A stretch of 64,000 nucleotides of DNA from Vibrio splendidus 12E03 (GCF_000272105.2 NZ_AJZD02000268.1:1-64000); one strand, 5' to 3'; numbered from the stretch's first letter, positions 17,378 to 27,397 are shown. Made by a program: numbers and translations. Notes: generated by a model not told the origin, from the letters alone.

Positions 17378-18838
17378 ATGCAGCCTATCGATGTCGGTGA
17401 CCTACAGTTAGACGAACAACACGACACGCGTCAAACCGCCTTGTTCCACGCGATAAGAGAGAAGATTGTTCAAGATTTATGGAGTAAGGGCAGTAAGTTA
17501 CCTTCAACACGTAAGTTGGCCGTCGAGTTATCGGTGAGTCGAAATACGGTGATTTATGCGTACGAACAGTTGGTCACGGAAGGCTACATCGAGAGCAGAC
17601 AAGGCTCAGGCTTTTACGTGTCGGTTGAACAGCCGGAGCATTTTCTCAGTTTGTCTCAGTCGAGCCATATTCAGAGTTCACATGACTTGAGTACAGAGGC
17701 TGATACACCAAGTGGCGCAAGAGTGACCCCAAATGACATTAACCGAAGTTTTGCGCCGGGTGTCCCTGATCTGGATGCATTCCCGTTTGCGAAATGGCAG
17801 AGGCTGCTGCAACGCCATTCTACACGTCAGAACATTGCGGGTAATCAAGAGGTTCAGGGAAGCTTGGCCTTGAGGGAAGCATTGAGCGGGTATCTTGCAA
17901 GCAGTCGTTCAGTTCATTGTTGTGCCGACCGAATCATCATCACCGCAGGTGCGCAGCAAGCCATCTCAATCGGATTAATGGCAACGTTAACGATGGGCGA
18001 CAAAATCCTTGTAGAGGAACCCGGTTATCGACAAGTACATAAAATTATCGATCTGTTGAGACTAGAGTTAGACGGTGTAAGTGTGCGTGAAAAGGTGGGG
18101 CTAGATATTGAGAAAGTGTTGGCCAGTAATGCTAAGGCTCTGTATGTCACACCGAGTAACCAATACCCAATGGGCACGACTTTAAATACTGAACAACGCC
18201 TTAAACTGATCGACTGGGCCAATCAACATCAGTCATGGATCATTGAAGATGACTATGACAGTGAGTTCCAGTTTGCTCATCGCCCTTATACCAGCATGCA
18301 AGGGTTAGCGGGAAAGTTGGGGTTCGATGATCGCATCATCTATGTAGGCTCTCTGAGTAAGGTTATGTTCAATGGCCTTCGATTAGGGTACTTAGTGGTG
18401 CCAGAAAGTCTGGTGGCGAAGTGTCTTGAGATCAAAGACGCGTTAACGGGAGACACGGCGTCCCACACGCAGGAAGCTTTGGCGGATTTTGTTCGAGAAG
18501 GCGATTTGCTGCGTCATATTAGAAAGATGCGTCGGTCATACAAACTCAAGTATGAAACCATGATAGAAGCGATTGAAAGCGAGTTTAACGGTGATCTTGA
18601 AGTGATCAGCCAAGCGGCGGGGCTACATGTGACCGTGAAGTGGTCCAATGGAATATCTGAAACTGAATGGAGTCGTAGAGCTGAGCTTGAAAATATCATC
18701 ATTCGTCCGTTTGATTTTTATGAATATGGATCAAGTGATGCTCGTGATTGGAGTGGGGCGGTGCTAGGGTTTGGAAATATCCGTTTGGCTGAGATAAAGC
18801 CGAAGATCAAACAGATCGCTCGGCTTTTTTATCAGTGA
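17378..18838 (+). CDS. MocR-family GntR/aminotransferase regulator
   Basis: A 486-residue regulator with an N-terminal GntR winged helix (about 15-85; KLPSTRKLAVELSVSRNTVI) fused to a type-I aminotransferase domain (about 120-480). The PLP-binding lysine is K328 in SLSKVMFNGLRLGY. Such proteins sense PLP or amino compounds. The ATG at 17378 is preferred over an upstream TTG. It is divergent from the PNPOx-like gene, its likely target, with an inverted repeat between them. It resembles PdxR-type regulators, but no pdxST genes are in the window. Confidence 0.9.
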   Translation: MQPIDVGDLQLDEQHDTRQTALFHAIREKIVQDLWSKGSKLPSTRKLAVELSVSRNTVIYAYEQLVTEGYIESRQGSGFYVSVEQPEHFLSLSQSSHIQSSHDLSTEADTPSGARVTPNDINRSFAPGVPDLDAFPFAKWQRLLQRHSTRQNIAGNQEVQGSLALREALSGYLASSRSVHCCADRIIITAGAQQAISIGLMATLTMGDKILVEEPGYRQVHKIIDLLRLELDGVSVREKVGLDIEKVLASNAKALYVTPSNQYPMGTTLNTEQRLKLIDWANQHQSWIIEDDYDSEFQFAHRPYTSMQGLAGKLGFDDRIIYVGSLSKVMFNGLRLGYLVVPESLVAKCLEIKDALTGDTASHTQEALADFVREGDLLRHIRKMRRSYKLKYETMIEAIESEFNGDLEVISQAAGLHVTVKWSNGISETEWSRRAELENIIIRPFDFYEYGSSDARDWSGAVLGFGNIRLAEIKPKIKQIARLFYQ

Positions 18839-18854
18839 TATTGGTAGGTATCGT

Positions 18855-20120
18855 TTACAGCTTGTCGACAGAAACGGTGGGTTTACCCAACCACTTTCGC
18901 CAAGGGAGTGACAATGTCACAAAAATAGTCACGGCATAGAGCATCGACCAACTTAAACAGATAAACACCAAGGTACAGATGACCAATGAAAGCATGGCTG
19001 TGTATCTAGATGCGCCTGTTAGTAATCGGCAAGCGGCTAACATTGCGAGCAGATAAACCAGAACAAAAATACCGTTGGCGAGCTTGAGAAAGAACTCAAG
19101 GTCTAAATTAGACAGCTCACCAATCACACACGAAATAAGCACGACAAAGCCAATTGCTAACGTTGGGTAAAGCGGTACGCCGTGGCTGTTCAGTTGAGCC
19201 ATTCGACTTGTAGGGCTGTGTTGGCGAGCTTGAGCCCAGATCATTCGTGATAGGCTTTGTGTGTAAAGGTTTAGGCTGGCAAAGCAAGCAAAGAACCCCA
19301 GTACGCTGATGACAGTTTTGAAGCCATTGCCAAACAGTTGTTCTGTTACCCAAGGGATGGATGTGGCGTCGAATTCAGGTGAACCGTAAGCACCCAGTTT
19401 AAGAATCACCACTGAACAAGCCCAGTACACTAACCCCGCAACAAAACAGCCTGCAATGATGGCGATTGGGAAGTCACGTTGTGGATTTTTGAACTCCTCT
19501 CCCATGTGAGCAAAAGCTTCTATTCCGACAAAGCACCAAAACATGACAGCCAAAGCTGCGCCGATAGACCACATCGAATCGGACGAGATGGCTGGAAGAG
19601 CAACATCGGCTACCGTGATGTCGGCTTTCCAAACAAAAGCGCTAACCAAGGCAAAAATCGACAATGCGATCACGGTTTGCAGTCGGCCAGAAGATTTACT
19701 GCCCATCAAATTGACGGCAATAAGCAGGGCGACAGTAAAGGATTGAGCACCCAGAGGAGTGTCGAGAGGTGCGGGTAACAATTGTTGTGCAAAACCACCA
19801 GCCAGTGCAATGGCCGCTGGAATACCGACAGGAATAACACTCACAAACAACCAAGCCACGCTTGTTTCTAATCGCTCGCTAAACGCCTGACGCACAAAAT
19901 AGGCAGTACCACCTGCATTCGGGTAGCGTTTTCCTAATGCTGCGAAGGTCAATGCAATCGGGCAAATAGCGATAAACAAGATTAACCAAGCGAGTAGAGA
20001 CAGCTGACCTGCAATACCTGCTGCGATCGCAGGGATCATAAATAATCCCGTGCCTAGCAAGGTCGTCGAGAGTTGTCCGATTCCTGAAATAAGCGTGATT
20101 TCTTGTTTGAGTTGTGTCAT
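18855..20120 (-). CDS. yjeH: YjeH-type amino acid exporter (APC family)
   Basis: A 421-residue inner-membrane transporter with about twelve helices, strongly colinear with E. coli YjeH, the exporter of methionine and branched-chain amino acids. Conserved blocks are GIGQLSTTLLGTGLF, AVMFWCFVGIEAFAHM, EFKNPQRDFP and CFASLNLYTQS. An AGGAGA ribosome site precedes the ATG at 20120. It is divergent from an Lrp-family regulator, a typical arrangement for amino acid exporters. Substrates are inferred from the E. coli protein. Confidence 0.9.
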   Translation of the reverse strand: MTQLKQEITLISGIGQLSTTLLGTGLFMIPAIAAGIAGQLSLLAWLILFIAICPIALTFAALGKRYPNAGGTAYFVRQAFSERLETSVAWLFVSVIPVGIPAAIALAGGFAQQLLPAPLDTPLGAQSFTVALLIAVNLMGSKSSGRLQTVIALSIFALVSAFVWKADITVADVALPAISSDSMWSIGAALAVMFWCFVGIEAFAHMGEEFKNPQRDFPIAIIAGCFVAGLVYWACSVVILKLGAYGSPEFDATSIPWVTEQLFGNGFKTVISVLGFFACFASLNLYTQSLSRMIWAQARQHSPTSRMAQLNSHGVPLYPTLAIGFVVLISCVIGELSNLDLEFFLKLANGIFVLVYLLAMLAACRLLTGASRYTAMLSLVICTLVFICLSWSMLYAVTIFVTLSLPWRKWLGKPTVSVDKL

Positions 20121-20374
20121 TCGCTCTCCTAGCTATTTGATTCTGGTCACGGTCTTCCAGTAACTTTCTTCTGGTGTGTGTGAAGTTATGAATGAGAGCA
20201 TACATTGTCGACATCAATAATACAGCTAGCGAAACGTCTTAAGACACCGTCATTTTAACGGTATTAATCCGATTCAGCGTGAAAGTGTCGGCTGTTAGAA
20301 TGGCTGTTATAAGTCGGAAAGTTGTGTCAAATTAGGCGTTATAAATAGAACAATAAATGGAAAGAATCAGAAAT

Positions 20375-20836
20375 ATGGATAAATTTGATCGCCAGATTTT
20401 GGATATTCTAAAAACCAATGCACGATGCTCAGTGAGTGATATCGCCCGAGATGTCAGCCTCTCGCGCTCGGCAGTGAACGCCAGAATCAAGAAACTGGAA
20501 AGCGACAAAGTGATTACGGGCTACTGCGCTCAAGTGGCAGAGCCTAACCATACGAAGAATGTGTGCGCTTATATCTTGTTGAAGTTCGACATGTCGAGTA
20601 GTGACCATAGCTGTGAGTCTTATGCGAAACAAATCCAGAGTATTGATGAGGTGCAATGGTGCCACTCGATTAGCGGTGAGACCGATATGATGCTTTATGT
20701 TGAAGTGGAAAGCATGGAGAGCTTGAACCGAGTTCGCGATCAGCTGCAAAGATACCCAGATCTTCGCCACTTAATGACTCATACGGTTTTGGCCGAGTTT
20801 TTCAACAAACAGAATGCGACGGTGCATTCATGTTAG
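20375..20836 (+). CDS. Lrp/AsnC-family regulator
   Basis: A 153-residue regulator: a helix-turn-helix at about 5-60 (FDRQILDILKTNARCSVSDI) and a RAM effector domain after residue 70. I choose the second ATG (20375, MDKFDRQIL) because it matches family N-termini; the ATG at 20357 is an alternative. It is divergent from yjeH and overlaps the next LysR gene by seven bases, so the two regulators are probably co-transcribed. The likely effector is an amino acid exported by the neighbour. Confidence 0.9.
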   Translation: MDKFDRQILDILKTNARCSVSDIARDVSLSRSAVNARIKKLESDKVITGYCAQVAEPNHTKNVCAYILLKFDMSSSDHSCESYAKQIQSIDEVQWCHSISGETDMMLYVEVESMESLNRVRDQLQRYPDLRHLMTHTVLAEFFNKQNATVHSC

Positions 20837-21750
20837 GCAATATCAACTTAAATCTACTGCGCTCACTGCATGTACTTCTTGAAGAGTGTCATGTGAGCCG
20901 TGCCGCCCAACGTTTGCATATCACACAATCCGCAGTGAGCCGCCAGCTCAGTCAGTTACGAGATTTATGTGGCGACCCTTTACTAGTCCGTGACGGCAAT
21001 AAACTGGTGCCGACCAACCGTGCATTGCTACTCAAAGGCAAACTCGACGACTTGCTTGGCGAGTTTGACCACCTGTTAGATGATAAACCCTTCGAACCGC
21101 AAGACTGGCAGGGTGAATTGGTGTTGTCTTCGAGTGATTATGTGGCTCAGTATATTCTTCCTGTGATTGTTGCAGAGGTGTCCGCTGAAGCGCCGAACAT
21201 CAATTTGGCTTATCGATTGTGGCAGCCCAACTACCTTGAAGCACTGAACGAGTCGGGGATTCATTTGGCTTCCAGTATGTTTCCCACAAAGCCTGAACAT
21301 GTCTCAAGCATCAAACTTGGCGAAGATAAGTCGGTGTGTTTGATGCGCAAGTCGCACCCATTGGCTCAACAAGCGGTTTTGAGTGCAGAAGATATTGTTC
21401 ACTATTCTCACATCAAAGTGACGGGTGGCGGAGATAAAGACAGCTACGCGGACATAGCATTGAAGAAGCAAGGGCTGAAGCGAAGAGTGGCTTTGCAGGT
21501 CCCGTTCTTTTCATCCGCTGGCACTGTGCTAATGCAAGACGACTACTTGATGATCGTGCCAGAACATATCGCTTACAACCTAGGTCGACACCTCGATACT
21601 ACCTACTTTTCGTTGCCATTTGATACGGAAATGCATACCTATTGGTTAATGTGGCACCCTAAATATGACAACGACTCTGCCCACAAATGGGCGCGAGAAA
21701 AAGCATTCCAAGCCATGCAAAAGTCGAGTTACAATATCAGTATGACTTGA
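20830..21750 (+). CDS. LysR-family regulator
   Basis: A 306-residue regulator with an N-terminal winged helix (LRSLHVLLEECHVSRAAQRL, then HITQSAVSRQLSQLRD) and a two-lobe substrate-binding domain. The start overlaps the end of the Lrp gene by seven bases, which implies translational coupling. A LysE-type exporter lies 126 bases downstream and is a possible target. It has the general shape of NodD/LeuO-like members. The ligand cannot be inferred. Confidence 0.88.
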   Translation: MLGNINLNLLRSLHVLLEECHVSRAAQRLHITQSAVSRQLSQLRDLCGDPLLVRDGNKLVPTNRALLLKGKLDDLLGEFDHLLDDKPFEPQDWQGELVLSSSDYVAQYILPVIVAEVSAEAPNINLAYRLWQPNYLEALNESGIHLASSMFPTKPEHVSSIKLGEDKSVCLMRKSHPLAQQAVLSAEDIVHYSHIKVTGGGDKDSYADIALKKQGLKRRVALQVPFFSSAGTVLMQDDYLMIVPEHIAYNLGRHLDTTYFSLPFDTEMHTYWLMWHPKYDNDSAHKWAREKAFQAMQKSSYNISMT

Positions 21751-21876
21751 AATCATAAGTATGATGATAATCTTTGATTTCAAATAATACCTCCTGCGGA
21801 TTATGGTAAGTGCCAAGTATTGAGTATTAAGCGTAGAGCGTTCAGCTGGAACGCTTTATTTATTAGGAATGGAATG

Positions 21877-22491
21877 ATGACAGTAACAATTTGGTTTTCT
21901 TTATTAGCGATTTGCTTGTTGGGGGCAATGTCTCCGGGCCCAAGTTTGGCGATGATCGCTAAACACAGTTTGGCTGGTGGCCGTATGAACGGGCTTATCG
22001 CAGCTTGGTCACACGCTGCTGGCATCGGTATTTATGCGTTCGCAACCATTGTTGGTTTAGCTGTTGTGCTTGAGCAATCCCCAATGTTGTTTAAAGGTAT
22101 TAGCTTAGCGGGTGCTGCTTATCTGCTTTATCTCGGCGTAAATGCGTTGCGTTCGAAAGGTGGTGTTGCTGCGAAATTAGAAGCGGGTGAAAAGATGAGT
22201 TACATGCAGTCTGCTCGTGAGGCTTTCTTGATCTCTATCTTGAGCCCAAAGATCGCATTGTTCTTCATCGCTCTGTTCAGCCAATTTGTCGCATTGGGTA
22301 ATGAGCTGACCAATCAGGTTATCATTGTCTCAACGCCACTGATTGTCGACGGCCTTTGGTACACCTTTATCACCTTGGTACTGTCTAGCCCGTTGATTGT
22401 TGAACGTATTCGCTCGAAAGCTCAGTTGATTGATCGACTATCTGGCGTGGTGTTGATCTTGCTTGCTGTTCGTGTGGTGTGGACGATATAG
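21877..22491 (+). CDS. LysE/RhtB-family exporter
   Basis: An inner-membrane protein of about 204 residues with six hydrophobic segments and the family signature GAMSPGPSLAMIAKHSLAGG near the N-terminus. It exports amino acids or related metabolites. I use ATG 21877, where AGGAA is well spaced; ATG 21874 is adjacent, and the longer frame starts only with TTG. A strong terminator follows. It lies downstream of Lrp and LysR genes and may be under their control. Confidence 0.88.
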   Translation: MTVTIWFSLLAICLLGAMSPGPSLAMIAKHSLAGGRMNGLIAAWSHAAGIGIYAFATIVGLAVVLEQSPMLFKGISLAGAAYLLYLGVNALRSKGGVAAKLEAGEKMSYMQSAREAFLISILSPKIALFFIALFSQFVALGNELTNQVIIVSTPLIVDGLWYTFITLVLSSPLIVERIRSKAQLIDRLSGVVLILLAVRVVWTI

Positions 22492-22528
22492 CAGTCGCTC
22501 ATACTAAGACAAGATCCTATATACATAA

Positions 22529-22564
22529 AAAAGGCTCACTAGACGTTATCTAGTGAGCCTTTTT
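22529..22564. terminator. Bidirectional terminator
   Basis: AAAAGGCTCACTAGA / TCTAGTGAGCCTTTT is a perfect 15-bp stem between the convergent LysE and lipoprotein genes. Confidence 0.9.
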
Positions 22565-22600
22565 GAGTTCTATGGATTGGTTTCGAAAGGCTTGAGCTTA

Positions 22601-23764
22601 TTAGCCTTCAGAGTTCAGCACGGCATCTAACTTCGCCATCGAGTCTGAGAAGTAGGGGTTATAGGTCAAACGCGCATGGTTCTTCCCTTCTTCACGATAT
22701 CCCCATGCTGAGTACCAAACTTCACTTGTCGCGTTACACTCGGCTTCAAAGCCTTCAGCCTGACCATTAGAACAGATCTTCTCGCTACCATTGATCCCGT
22801 AGTACGGGTTGCTTGGCGAGAACAATAACCCCATGTGAGAGCCGTTCGAGATACGTTGCTCTGGAATCTTCATGCTGTATTGAACCGCGCGAGGATCGTC
22901 GAGTGTGGTCTCTCCTTGCCAAACCAACACATTGTTTGGGTTTGGCATAGACTCAGTAAACGCTTGTTGCACGAAGCTGGTGTCAATGACACTGTCGCCT
23001 TCACTCATCATAATAAACACCGGCTTATCGAAGTGTTTATCTTGTAAGTCTTCGCGAACCACTTCCGATGTCTCGTAGTAAACCGAGGCGCCATTCATTG
23101 GTAGTGAGTTGTAGCGAAGCACATTGTCTTCAGGATCTTGATCGGCCCACGTAACGAAGTAACTTGCTAGCCCTGCATATTGAACCGCAGACGAACTCGG
23201 TTGGAACGCAGGAGAGAACAGCAGTAACCCAGAGATCTTAGGGTCGTTCATCGCCTGTGAAGTCACTAGGTTCGCGCCTGTTGAATAACCGCCAAGCCAC
23301 ACAGAATCATATTCTTGCTCTAGCAACTTAGTGTGGTGAGCCACCACGCCCTGCCAATCTTCTAAGTTTGGCTGCATTAAGTCACCAACACGGCTGCCGT
23401 GACCGGGTAGTAATACCGTTCTCACTAGATAACCTTGTTCGGCTAAATGTGTCGCGATGTCTTTAAATGAGTAGGGTGAATCCCCCAATCCATGAACCCG
23501 TAGGACAGCCTTACCGTTCGGTGTTGCAGGTTGGTATTCGGTAGGTGAATTGAGTTGAATCTCTAGTTGCTTATCTTCAGTCATGAACACTCGGTTTTTC
23601 AGTAACCAATCTTGAGTATCGTTCACGTAGGCGTCAAAGCTGTCTTGCTGATAGCCAGGCAAGTCTGGAGATGTTTCGTAAGCGGGTATAGTTGTCTCGT
23701 TGGAACAACCAACGAGACTTAAAGTCGTTAAGGACAGCAGTGCTAGGAGGGGCTTTCTTTGCAT
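22601..23764 (-). CDS. Alpha/beta-hydrolase lipoprotein
   Basis: A 387-residue predicted lipoprotein. The N-terminus MQRKPLLALLSLTTLSLVGC gives a type-II signal with lipidated Cys20. The hydrolase core shows HGLGDS (oxyanion region, 91-96), nucleophile Ser161 in GGYSTG, the acid in SEGDSVID and the His in NGSHMG. It could be a monoacylglycerol-lipase-like esterase at the periplasm or outer membrane; the substrate is unknown. I start at ATG 23764, because the ten extra codons upstream would spoil the signal peptide. Confidence 0.87.
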   Translation of the reverse strand: MQRKPLLALLSLTTLSLVGCSNETTIPAYETSPDLPGYQQDSFDAYVNDTQDWLLKNRVFMTEDKQLEIQLNSPTEYQPATPNGKAVLRVHGLGDSPYSFKDIATHLAEQGYLVRTVLLPGHGSRVGDLMQPNLEDWQGVVAHHTKLLEQEYDSVWLGGYSTGANLVTSQAMNDPKISGLLLFSPAFQPSSSAVQYAGLASYFVTWADQDPEDNVLRYNSLPMNGASVYYETSEVVREDLQDKHFDKPVFIMMSEGDSVIDTSFVQQAFTESMPNPNNVLVWQGETTLDDPRAVQYSMKIPEQRISNGSHMGLLFSPSNPYYGINGSEKICSNGQAEGFEAECNATSEVWYSAWGYREEGKNHARLTYNPYFSDSMAKLDAVLNSEG

Positions 23765-23817
23765 TATGTAATCTTGTCTCTGTTGTGCTTTCACTATATC
23801 TGAAACTAAAGTTTAGG

Positions 23818-24048
23818 TTACTTTTTGCTTGAAAGGTCTTCGTATTCACCTTCAATAACACCGGCATCATTGGTTGATGACTGACGAGTGTTCATGTGAG
23901 CTGCGAAACCTTGTTTCTTCATTTGATTCTGAATGCGCTTGCCAGTAATTAAAGCTGCAATAGCTAAAGGAATAGCAAGGATCAAGCTTGTGAATAACGC
24001 CAAAAGGCCAGTAAACAATGCAACAATCGTAACTAATATATTTTTCAT
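23818..24048 (-). CDS. Small two-helix membrane protein
   Basis: A 76-residue protein whose first 45 residues form one or two transmembrane helices (LVTIVALFTGLLALFTSLIL, then IPLAIAALI), followed by a basic loop and an acidic tail (GVIEGEYEDL). ATG 24048 has an AGAGAGGA ribosome site at good spacing; ATG 24054 is too close to it. I do not recognise a named family. It lies between the lipoprotein gene and hcp, divergent from hcp. Confidence 0.65.
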   Translation of the reverse strand: MKNILVTIVALFTGLLALFTSLILAIPLAIAALITGKRIQNQMKKQGFAAHMNTRQSSTNDAGVIEGEYEDLSSKK

Positions 24049-24129
24049 ATTCATTCCTCTCTTTCTATGTTGTTACTTTATCGCTTCTATTCTGAACGAA
24101 ACATGAACGCCGTTAATAAATCTCTGAGA

Positions 24130-24183
24130 GTCACTATGACACGGATGTGTGCTGTTAGGGAGTTTATATGTAGTCATAATCAC
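24130..24183. promoter_or_regulatory. NorR-like sites upstream of hcp
   Basis: GTCACTATGAC at 24130-24140 and GTCATAATCAC at 24173-24183 both fit the GT-N7-AC core bound by NorR, the sigma-54 activator that senses nitric oxide. The second lies about 53 bases upstream of the -24 element. Assignment to NorR is inferred from the motif and the target gene. Confidence 0.6.
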
Positions 24184-24235
24184 GCACTAAAAATATGGAA
24201 TAAAACTAAGTTTAATAAAATCAATAGCTTAAAGT

Positions 24236-24250
24236 TGGCACGCTTGATGC
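24236..24250 (+). promoter_or_regulatory. Sigma-54 promoter of hcp-hcr
   Basis: TGGCACGCTTGATGC has GG at 24237-24238 and GC at 24249-24250 with ten bases between. The predicted start is near 24262, about 60 bases before the hcp ATG. Confidence 0.78.
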
Positions 24251-24320
24251 TCTATAGGGTTTGGAATACGTCACTGTAAGCAAAGTACTTACAGTTAATA
24301 AAAATTACTGGAGCCCTTAT

Positions 24321-25982
24321 ATGTTCTGTATTCAATGTGAACAAACAATTCAAACCCCAACCGTAAAAGGCTGTTCTTTCGCACAAGGTATGTGTGGTAA
24401 AACTTCGGAAGTATCCGACCTTCAAGACGTGTTGGTGCATTCTCTTCAAGGTGTTTCTTTTTGGGCCAATTTAGGCCGTGCGTGTGATGTTATTGATACT
24501 GAAATCGACGAGTGGGCGCCAAAAGCGTTTTTCGCAACACTGACCAACGTTAACTTCGACCCTGCTCGTATCATCGAATTTGCACAGCAATCTCACGAAT
24601 TCAAACAGCGTTTAGAGCAACAAGTTCGCGCAGCAGCGACTTTGATTGGCTTTGAAATCCCAGCACTTTCGGCTGCTGCGCAATTCGATCTTCCAACCGA
24701 TTCTTCAGAGCTATTGGCACTTGCACCACAAGCCGCGGTTAACCGTGGTTACGATTCTCAACACGAAGATGTGATTGGTCTTCGCCTTCTTTGCCTATAC
24801 GGCTTAAAAGGTGCGGCAGCATACATGGAGCACGCACGTGTTCTAGGTCAAACTGACAATGCTATCTTTGCTGAATACCATGAAATCATGGCGTTCCTAG
24901 GTACGGATCCATCAGACCTAAAACAACTGTTAGATACGTCTATGCAGATTGGCTTGATGAACTACAAAGTCATGGAAATGCTGGATAAAGGCGAGACAGA
25001 TACATTTGGTCACCCTCAACCAACAACTGTGAATGTGAAGACGAAGCAAGGTCACTGTATCCTTGTTTCTGGTCACGACCTGCATGATCTAGAAAAGATC
25101 CTTCAACAAACGGAAGGCAAGGGCATTAACGTTTACACCAACGGTGAGATGCTACCTGCACACGGTTACCCTGAACTAAACAAGTACCCGCACCTTGCGG
25201 GTAACTACGGCAGCGCTTGGCAGAACCAGCAAAAAGAATTTGCGAACTTCCCAGGTGCGATCGTAATGACATCTAACTGTCTGCTTAACCCTGATGTGGG
25301 CTCGTACGCTGACCGCCTATTTACGCGTAGCATCGTAGGCTGGCCGAGTGTTGATCACCTTGAAGGCGACGATTTCAGTGCAGTAATCGACTGTGCTCTT
25401 GCGCAAGAAGGCTTCAAACACGACGAGATCGAGCAAATGATCACTGTCGGCTTTGGTCGTAACGCACTGATGGAAGCGGCCCCTGCGGTTGTTGAACAAG
25501 TGAAAGAAGGCAACATAAAGCACTTCTTCCTAGTCGGTGGTTGTGACGGTGACAAATCTGAGCGTAGCTACTACACAGACTTCACAGCTCAAGCGCCAGA
25601 AGATTCAGTAATCCTGACTCTTGCCTGTGGTAAATTCCGTTTCAATAAGAACCAATTTGGTGACATTAACGGTATCCCACGTCTACTAGATGTTGGCCAA
25701 TGTAATGATGCTTACTCTGCTATTCAGCTTGCTATCGCACTGTCTCAAGAGTTTGATTGTGGCATCAACGAACTTCCGTTAACGCTGGTTCTATCTTGGT
25801 TCGAGCAAAAAGCGATCGTTATCCTGCTTACTCTGTTCGCTCTAGGTGTGAAAGGTATTTACACAGGCCCAACATCACCTGCGTTCCTAACTGAGAACCT
25901 ACTTAAGATTATGCAAGACGAGTTCGATATGCGTTCTATCTCAACGCCAGAACAAGATCTTAAAACAATCTTAGCGGCTTAA
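24321..25982 (+). CDS. hcp: Hybrid cluster protein Hcp (hydroxylamine reductase)
   Basis: A 553-residue cytoplasmic Fe-S enzyme that detoxifies NO or hydroxylamine; in E. coli it acts as an NO reductase with Hcr. The N-terminal cysteines C3-x2-C6-x11-C18-x6-C25 are the spacing of the enterobacterial-type [2Fe-2S] Hcp class. Later motifs such as CLLNP, GGCDGD and GQCNDAY supply hybrid-cluster ligands. The start is ATG 24321 (MFCIQCEQ) with GGAG upstream; the longer frame reaches into the leader. It is followed by hcr and preceded by a sigma-54 promoter with NorR-like sites. Confidence 0.96.
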   Translation: MFCIQCEQTIQTPTVKGCSFAQGMCGKTSEVSDLQDVLVHSLQGVSFWANLGRACDVIDTEIDEWAPKAFFATLTNVNFDPARIIEFAQQSHEFKQRLEQQVRAAATLIGFEIPALSAAAQFDLPTDSSELLALAPQAAVNRGYDSQHEDVIGLRLLCLYGLKGAAAYMEHARVLGQTDNAIFAEYHEIMAFLGTDPSDLKQLLDTSMQIGLMNYKVMEMLDKGETDTFGHPQPTTVNVKTKQGHCILVSGHDLHDLEKILQQTEGKGINVYTNGEMLPAHGYPELNKYPHLAGNYGSAWQNQQKEFANFPGAIVMTSNCLLNPDVGSYADRLFTRSIVGWPSVDHLEGDDFSAVIDCALAQEGFKHDEIEQMITVGFGRNALMEAAPAVVEQVKEGNIKHFFLVGGCDGDKSERSYYTDFTAQAPEDSVILTLACGKFRFNKNQFGDINGIPRLLDVGQCNDAYSAIQLAIALSQEFDCGINELPLTLVLSWFEQKAIVILLTLFALGVKGIYTGPTSPAFLTENLLKIMQDEFDMRSISTPEQDLKTILAA

Positions 25983-25997
25983 TTTAAGCCCACTCCT

Positions 25998-26046
25998 AAG
26001 CCCCTTTGTTGCTGTTCTTTTAGAGTTGGTAACGTCGGGGCTTTTT
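25998..26046 (+). terminator. Hairpin between hcp and hcr
   Basis: AAGCCCC pairs with GGGGCTT across 32 bases and is followed by T residues. It may act as a partial terminator that lowers hcr relative to hcp. Confidence 0.5.
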
Positions 26047-26084
26047 AGATTTTAATCTTTAGTCATCAGCAAGGTGTGTGAACT

Positions 26085-27158
26085 ATGTATGCATGGTCGG
26101 ATAGCGATTCAATCAATTTAGTGTGTTTAAAGAAATGGCACGAGACGCCAGATACGGTCAGCTTTGAGCTTGGCAGTATTCCACAAGACCTACATTTCAA
26201 CTTTAAGCCCGGCCAGTTCATTACGCTGGGTTTGGATATGCCGACAAAAACCGATTATCGCGCATACTCTGTAGCCTCTTGCCCTGAAGACAACCGCATA
26301 AAGCTGACAGTAAAGCGTCTAGAAGGTGGTTTGGTTTCTAACTTCATTGTCGATGAGCTTGATGAAGGTGATGAGGTTGTTGTTTTAAAACCGGCTGGTG
26401 GCTTTAACTGCATTGATTGCATGCCTACTACTAGCAAAAAAGTGACATTAGTCAGTGCGGGCTGTGGGATCACGCCGGTCATGGCGATGGTGAAATATTG
26501 GTTATCTCAAGATAGCGAGATGGAAATAGATTTCGTTCATATGGCACGTAATAAGCTCGAGACAATCTACTTTCAAGAACTTCATCAGCTCGACGAAACA
26601 CACGCTAATTTCAACCTAAAATTGTTGCTGAAAGATAATGAAGGAACAACCGCGCCTCAAGGCCGATTGGATAAGAATTGGTTGGTGAAACTGAGCCCTG
26701 ATATCTTAGACAGAACCGTTTATCTTTGTGGCCCAGTTGGGTTTATGCAAGACATAGAAAGTTACCTGAAAGAACTAGAGTTCAATATGGATAACTTTTA
26801 TCAAGAGAGTTTCACGCCCGCTGCTCAAAGCAATAATTCATTAGCCAATAGCGCCTCAGAAGAACCACAACCAGAAGCATCTGCGGATTCAAATGGTGCT
26901 GTTAAGGTGTTTGTTCCTGCATTTGGTAAAGAAGTGGAAGCTGATGTGGGCACCCCGTTAGCTGATTCACTAGAAAAAGCAGGGGTTCCAATTATTATCG
27001 CTTGTCGTAGTGGGATTTGTGGTTCGTGTAAGTGCAAAGTGACCAAAGGATCTGTGGAATCAAGCAGCCAAGAAACATTGACGCCAGAACAGATTGAACA
27101 GGGCTACGTGCTCGCATGTTCAAGTTCGATTCAGTCAGATGTTGAGGTGGAGTTATAA
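26085..27158 (+). CDS. hcr: NADH oxidoreductase Hcr
   Basis: A 357-residue electron donor for Hcp. Residues 1-110 form an FAD domain (DYRAYSVASCP). The NAD-binding part follows (VTLVSAGCGITPVMAMV; YLCGPVGFM). After an Ala/Ser-rich linker (about 245-270) comes a C-terminal plant-type [2Fe-2S] ferredoxin with CRSGICGSCKCKV and a fourth Cys in VLACSS. Electrons pass from NADH through FAD and 2Fe-2S to Hcp. It is 102 bases downstream of hcp, in the same operon, behind a weak internal hairpin. Confidence 0.95.
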   Translation: MYAWSDSDSINLVCLKKWHETPDTVSFELGSIPQDLHFNFKPGQFITLGLDMPTKTDYRAYSVASCPEDNRIKLTVKRLEGGLVSNFIVDELDEGDEVVVLKPAGGFNCIDCMPTTSKKVTLVSAGCGITPVMAMVKYWLSQDSEMEIDFVHMARNKLETIYFQELHQLDETHANFNLKLLLKDNEGTTAPQGRLDKNWLVKLSPDILDRTVYLCGPVGFMQDIESYLKELEFNMDNFYQESFTPAAQSNNSLANSASEEPQPEASADSNGAVKVFVPAFGKEVEADVGTPLADSLEKAGVPIIIACRSGICGSCKCKVTKGSVESSSQETLTPEQIEQGYVLACSSSIQSDVEVEL

Positions 27159-27231
27159 CAGACGCGAAGCTGTGCAAGAGTGATGAAGACAAGGTCTTGT
27201 CATAGCGATAAAAGTTAGAGCGCTAGATGTA

Positions 27232-27274
27232 AAAAGGCCACCTAGATCAGTTAGAGAGAGCAGATCTAAGTGGC
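27232..27274 (-). terminator. GAPDH gene terminator
   Basis: On the minus strand GCCACTTAGATC pairs with GATCTAGGTGGC (one mismatch) and is followed by TTTTT. It lies about 125 bases beyond the stop codon. Confidence 0.65.
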
Positions 27275-27397
27275 AACCCTCTTGTTTATACGGGGGAGCA
27301 AAACAAAAGGGGTTGCGAAGCCCATACAGACTTCGCAGATATAGTTATTATGTTGTGGAGCTTGTCGCGATGGACGTATCTACAAGAGCGAAGTTTA

